Made by a program: the position numbers and the translations under genes
NCBI GenBank assembly: GCA_947305825.1
Contig: CAMZET010000089.1
Span: forward strand, 1-6,264
Direction of reading: 5' to 3'
DNA: 6,264 bases
Source of the DNA: an uncultured Verrucomicrobiota bacterium
GTDB taxonomy: Bacteria > Verrucomicrobiota > Kiritimatiellia > RFP12 > UBA1067
Notes under the pieces: generated by a model
Database searches by the model: none
The model's input: only the letters and a program-made list of their open reading frames with translations
What the model was told of the DNA's origin: nothing
Part shown: one piece after another, positions 4,768 through 6,264 of the stretch
How positions within the stretch are numbered: the first letter of the stretch is position 1
Layout of the letters: every line of letters starts with the position of its first letter

Positions 4768-5946
4768 CTAGTTGCTCATGCCTGTGATGTCGTCGGCAGT
4801 CCAGTTGCCGACGGTCTTCGCGTCTTCGCCCGAGAGCGTGCTGCGCGGAATCCAGGGCGGGAAAGTCCTGCCGTTGGGTCCGGCGCTCCATACGACGTAT
4901 TTCTGGTAGGGGGCGGGCGAGTAGTAGTAGAGGTCGTTCCCCCAGCCGTCCTGCATCGAAATCGAATCGAGGATGTACTGGTCGGAGTTGCCTTCGCCGC
5001 CGCCCGGCGTGAACACTTCTATGTCGCGGTTCGCCACGTTCAAGTCGCCGACGCTCGAATCTTTGACGTCGACGCCGAAGAACGTCAGGTCGCGGTTGCA
5101 GCTGCACGACTTCTCGAGGTTGGGCATCCATCTGGCGCAGACGGCCTGCGACGGGATGTTCGCCACCTGCACGAGATCGCTGGCCCTTCCGCTCCCGCGG
5201 TAGTCGATGAGTTTCTGTCGCATGATGCTCCAGCTGGAATAGCGCTCGCCGGTGAGCGGGTCGCACGGCAGAGAGTTGTTCGCCTCCCACTGGCCGAAGT
5301 TGCCGTTGAAATACGACTCGTCGCCCTCCGTCATGAAAAGGTATCGCGGCAGGATGTAGCTCAGGAGGCCGAAACGGAAAGCCTGCACGTTGCGCCAGTC
5401 CGTGTCGGTCTGCGATAGCGTGCCGGCGCTGCCGCCGTCGAAACCGGCGGCGTACTTCGCCTTCTTGTCCGGGTCGGCGGTCTTGCCGCCGTCGCTGGAC
5501 CAGAGCTGGTCGAACTCCGGGTCTTCGGCGTCCGCCAATTCCTTCATGGTGTCGGAAACGGCCTTTATCATGTCGTCGTATCCGGCGGGGAACGGGAACT
5601 GGCAGGCGACGGGCTGGGATTTGCACGCGGCGTTGACCTGCGGCCAGATGTCTGCGACCGGGCGCTCCGCGCCGATGTCCATCTGTATCCCGTGGGAGTC
5701 GACCTGCGCGTAGATGCTCCGCGTGCCCTGGACTTTGACGGGCGGATACGTGCCGAACGCCGCGTAATAGCCGGAGAGGCAGTTCTCCAGCTTCTGTATG
5801 CGGGCAATGGTGTTGTTGCGCGCCGAGGCGTTGCCGCCGATTGAACTCAAGCGGAACACCATCGTCATGAGCGTCGTCAGCACGGCCACGACGACGAGCA
5901 TTTCGATGAGCGTGAAGCCCCGGCTTGCTTGCAATTTCAGCGTCAT
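4768..5946 (-). CDS. Oversized GspG-like pseudopilin (392 aa) with a large central insert
   Basis: Predicted exported pseudopilin, probably part of the pseudopilus built on the upstream GspF. The N-terminus is a class III signal: leader MTLKLQASRG, then FTLIEMLVVV with Glu15 at mature position +5, and a hydrophobic helix to about residue 32. Residues 51-70 (QKLENCLSGYYAAFGTYPPV) match the GspG pattern of an amphipathic helix followed by 'Y...G.YP'. The GspG C-terminal signature reappears only near the end: DGWGND (333-338), YYYSP (340-344), SAGPNG (354-359) and NWTADDI (381-387). About 260 residues lie between them with no family I recognise, holding six of the protein's seven cysteines (56, 108, 115, 228, 270, 281, 283). 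GspG proteins are usually about 140 residues, so this is nearly three times too long. The ATG start is fixed by an AAGGAG six bases upstream and a normal leader length. The gene follows gspF by 10 bases. It could be a minor or tip pseudopilin rather than a shaft subunit. Confidence 0.85.
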   Translation of the reverse strand: MTLKLQASRGFTLIEMLVVVAVLTTLMTMVFRLSSIGGNASARNNTIARIQKLENCLSGYYAAFGTYPPVKVQGTRSIYAQVDSHGIQMDIGAERPVADIWPQVNAACKSQPVACQFPFPAGYDDMIKAVSDTMKELADAEDPEFDQLWSSDGGKTADPDKKAKYAAGFDGGSAGTLSQTDTDWRNVQAFRFGLLSYILPRYLFMTEGDESYFNGNFGQWEANNSLPCDPLTGERYSSWSIMRQKLIDYRGSGRASDLVQVANIPSQAVCARWMPNLEKSCSCNRDLTFFGVDVKDSSVGDLNVANRDIEVFTPGGGEGNSDQYILDSISMQDGWGNDLYYYSPAPYQKYVVWSAGPNGRTFPPWIPRSTLSGEDAKTVGNWTADDITGMSN

Positions 5947-5952
5947 TGCTTT

Positions 5953-5958
5953 CTCCTT
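5953..5958 (-). promoter_or_regulatory. Ribosome binding site of the 392-aa G-like gene, overlapping the gspF stop
   Basis: AAGGAG ends six bases before the ATG at 5946. The TAA stop of gspF supplies its first two bases (TAAGGAG), so termination of gspF and initiation of the next gene are likely coupled. Confidence 0.8.
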
Positions 5959-6264
5959 ACGAGCTTGCGCCGGAGACGGAGGAGATGATTTTTATCATCG
6001 GCAGGAACATGGCGATGACGATGGTGCCGACGACGACGGCGAGCACGATGATGAGCGCCGGTTCGATGGCGGCCGTCATGCCGGCGACGGCATTGTCCAC
6101 TTCGTCGTCGTACGTGTTGGCGATTCGCGTCAGCATGTCCGCCAAGGCGCCGGTCTCTTCGCCGACCTCGACCATCGACACGACCATCGGCGGGAAGACG
6201 GAGCACTGTGCGAGCGGCTGCGTCATGCCCTCGCCTTCCTTCACGGCGTCATGGACGTTCTGGA
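5957..6264 (-). CDS. gspF: Type II secretion / type IV pilus inner-membrane platform protein GspF (PilC family), C-terminal end, partial
   Basis: This is the last 101 residues of a GspF/PilC-type platform protein, cut by the window edge at its N-terminal side. The family forms the cytoplasmic-membrane platform that couples the assembly ATPase to pseudopilin polymerisation. Visible family marks are the FPPMVVSMVEVGEETGAL stretch (the usual 'FP.mv..mi.vGE.tG.L'), then DMLTRIANTYDDEVDNAV, then an acidic-proline turn (IEP) leading into one long membrane helix (ALIIVLAVVVGTIVIAMFLP), then a short tail ending SSVSGASS. This matches the second half of the duplicated T2SF domain and the final transmembrane segment. 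The reading frame continues upstream through a GTG at 6244; that GTG is internal, because in-frame residues QNVHDA precede it and match the family. The TAA stop overlaps the ribosome binding site of the next gene, 10 bases away. GspF and PilC cannot be separated from this fragment alone. Confidence 0.93.
   Translation of the reverse strand, partial: QNVHDAVKEGEGMTQPLAQCSVFPPMVVSMVEVGEETGALADMLTRIANTYDDEVDNAVAGMTAAIEPALIIVLAVVVGTIVIAMFLPMIKIISSVSGASS

Larger units (their letters stand above)
1..6264 (-). other. Single polycistronic pseudopilus assembly operon, open at both ends
   Basis: Nine genes on one strand with junctions, in order, of 10-base gap, 19-base gap, TAATG, ATGA, 27-base gap, TGATG, 17-base overlap and ATGA. 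No hairpin followed by a T-run and no promoter-like gap lies between them. The promoter, and probably the ATPase (gspE) and secretin (gspD) genes, would lie outside the window. That last point is inference from usual T2SS operons. Confidence 0.8.

Noticed and set aside
4745..5626. A 293-codon minus-strand frame overlapping the 392-aa gene
   Set aside because: Arg/Pro/His-rich out-of-frame translation typical of GC-rich coding DNA, with no domain, and a clear gene in another frame covers it.
5957..6244. A complete 95-residue protein starting at the GTG at 6244
   Set aside because: The frame continues to the window edge and the upstream residues fit GspF; a 95-residue GspF would lack most of the protein.

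Overview
The window is one tightly packed minus-strand block from a type II secretion (T2SS) or type IV pilus-like locus. Every gene reads from high to low coordinates, intergenic gaps are 27 bases or less, and five of the eight junctions overlap. No promoter, terminator, RNA gene, mobile element or CRISPR array is visible, and no gene-free stretch exceeds 27 bases. Both ends are cut inside genes, so the operon continues on both sides.

The layout, in transcription order, begins with the C-terminal end of the inner-membrane platform protein GspF/PilC (6264-5957). It is followed by eight consecutive genes whose products begin with a class III (prepilin peptidase) signal and one hydrophobic helix. 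These are an oversized 392-residue GspG-like pseudopilin (5946-4768), a 207-residue GspG-like pseudopilin (4748-4125), a 209-residue pseudopilin of unclear class (4125-3496), a GspH-like protein of 277 residues (3499-2666), a GspI/PilV-like protein (2638-2087), a GspJ-like protein (2087-1611), a second small GspG-like protein (1627-1151) and a GspK-like protein that lacks the +5 glutamate (1154-1, open at the window edge). A standard T2SS has five pseudopilins (G, H, I, J, K). Here the H-I-J-K order is kept but a G-like gene sits between J and K, and three more pseudopilin-like genes sit in front.

Together the products would build a short periplasmic pseudopilus on the GspF platform. By family knowledge, I, J and K types form the tip, H sits just below it, and G types form the shaft. 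Translation appears arranged in two coupled blocks: 4748-2666 (three genes) and 2638-1 (four genes). The second block opens with the window's strongest Shine-Dalgarno sequence and its only GTG start.

The organism is a bacterium with GC-rich coding DNA and AGGAGG-type ribosome binding sites. Three of the seven glutamate-containing signals read Ala-Phe-Thr-Leu instead of Gly-Phe-Thr-Leu, and the set recalls the 'Verru_Chthon cassette' proteins of Verrucomicrobia. Both fit the PVC group (Verrucomicrobia, Lentisphaerae, Kiritimatiellae or Planctomycetes). This placement is an inference from style, not proof. The most interesting aspect is the expanded, divergent pseudopilin set, especially the 392-residue G-like protein with a roughly 260-residue cysteine-containing insert.
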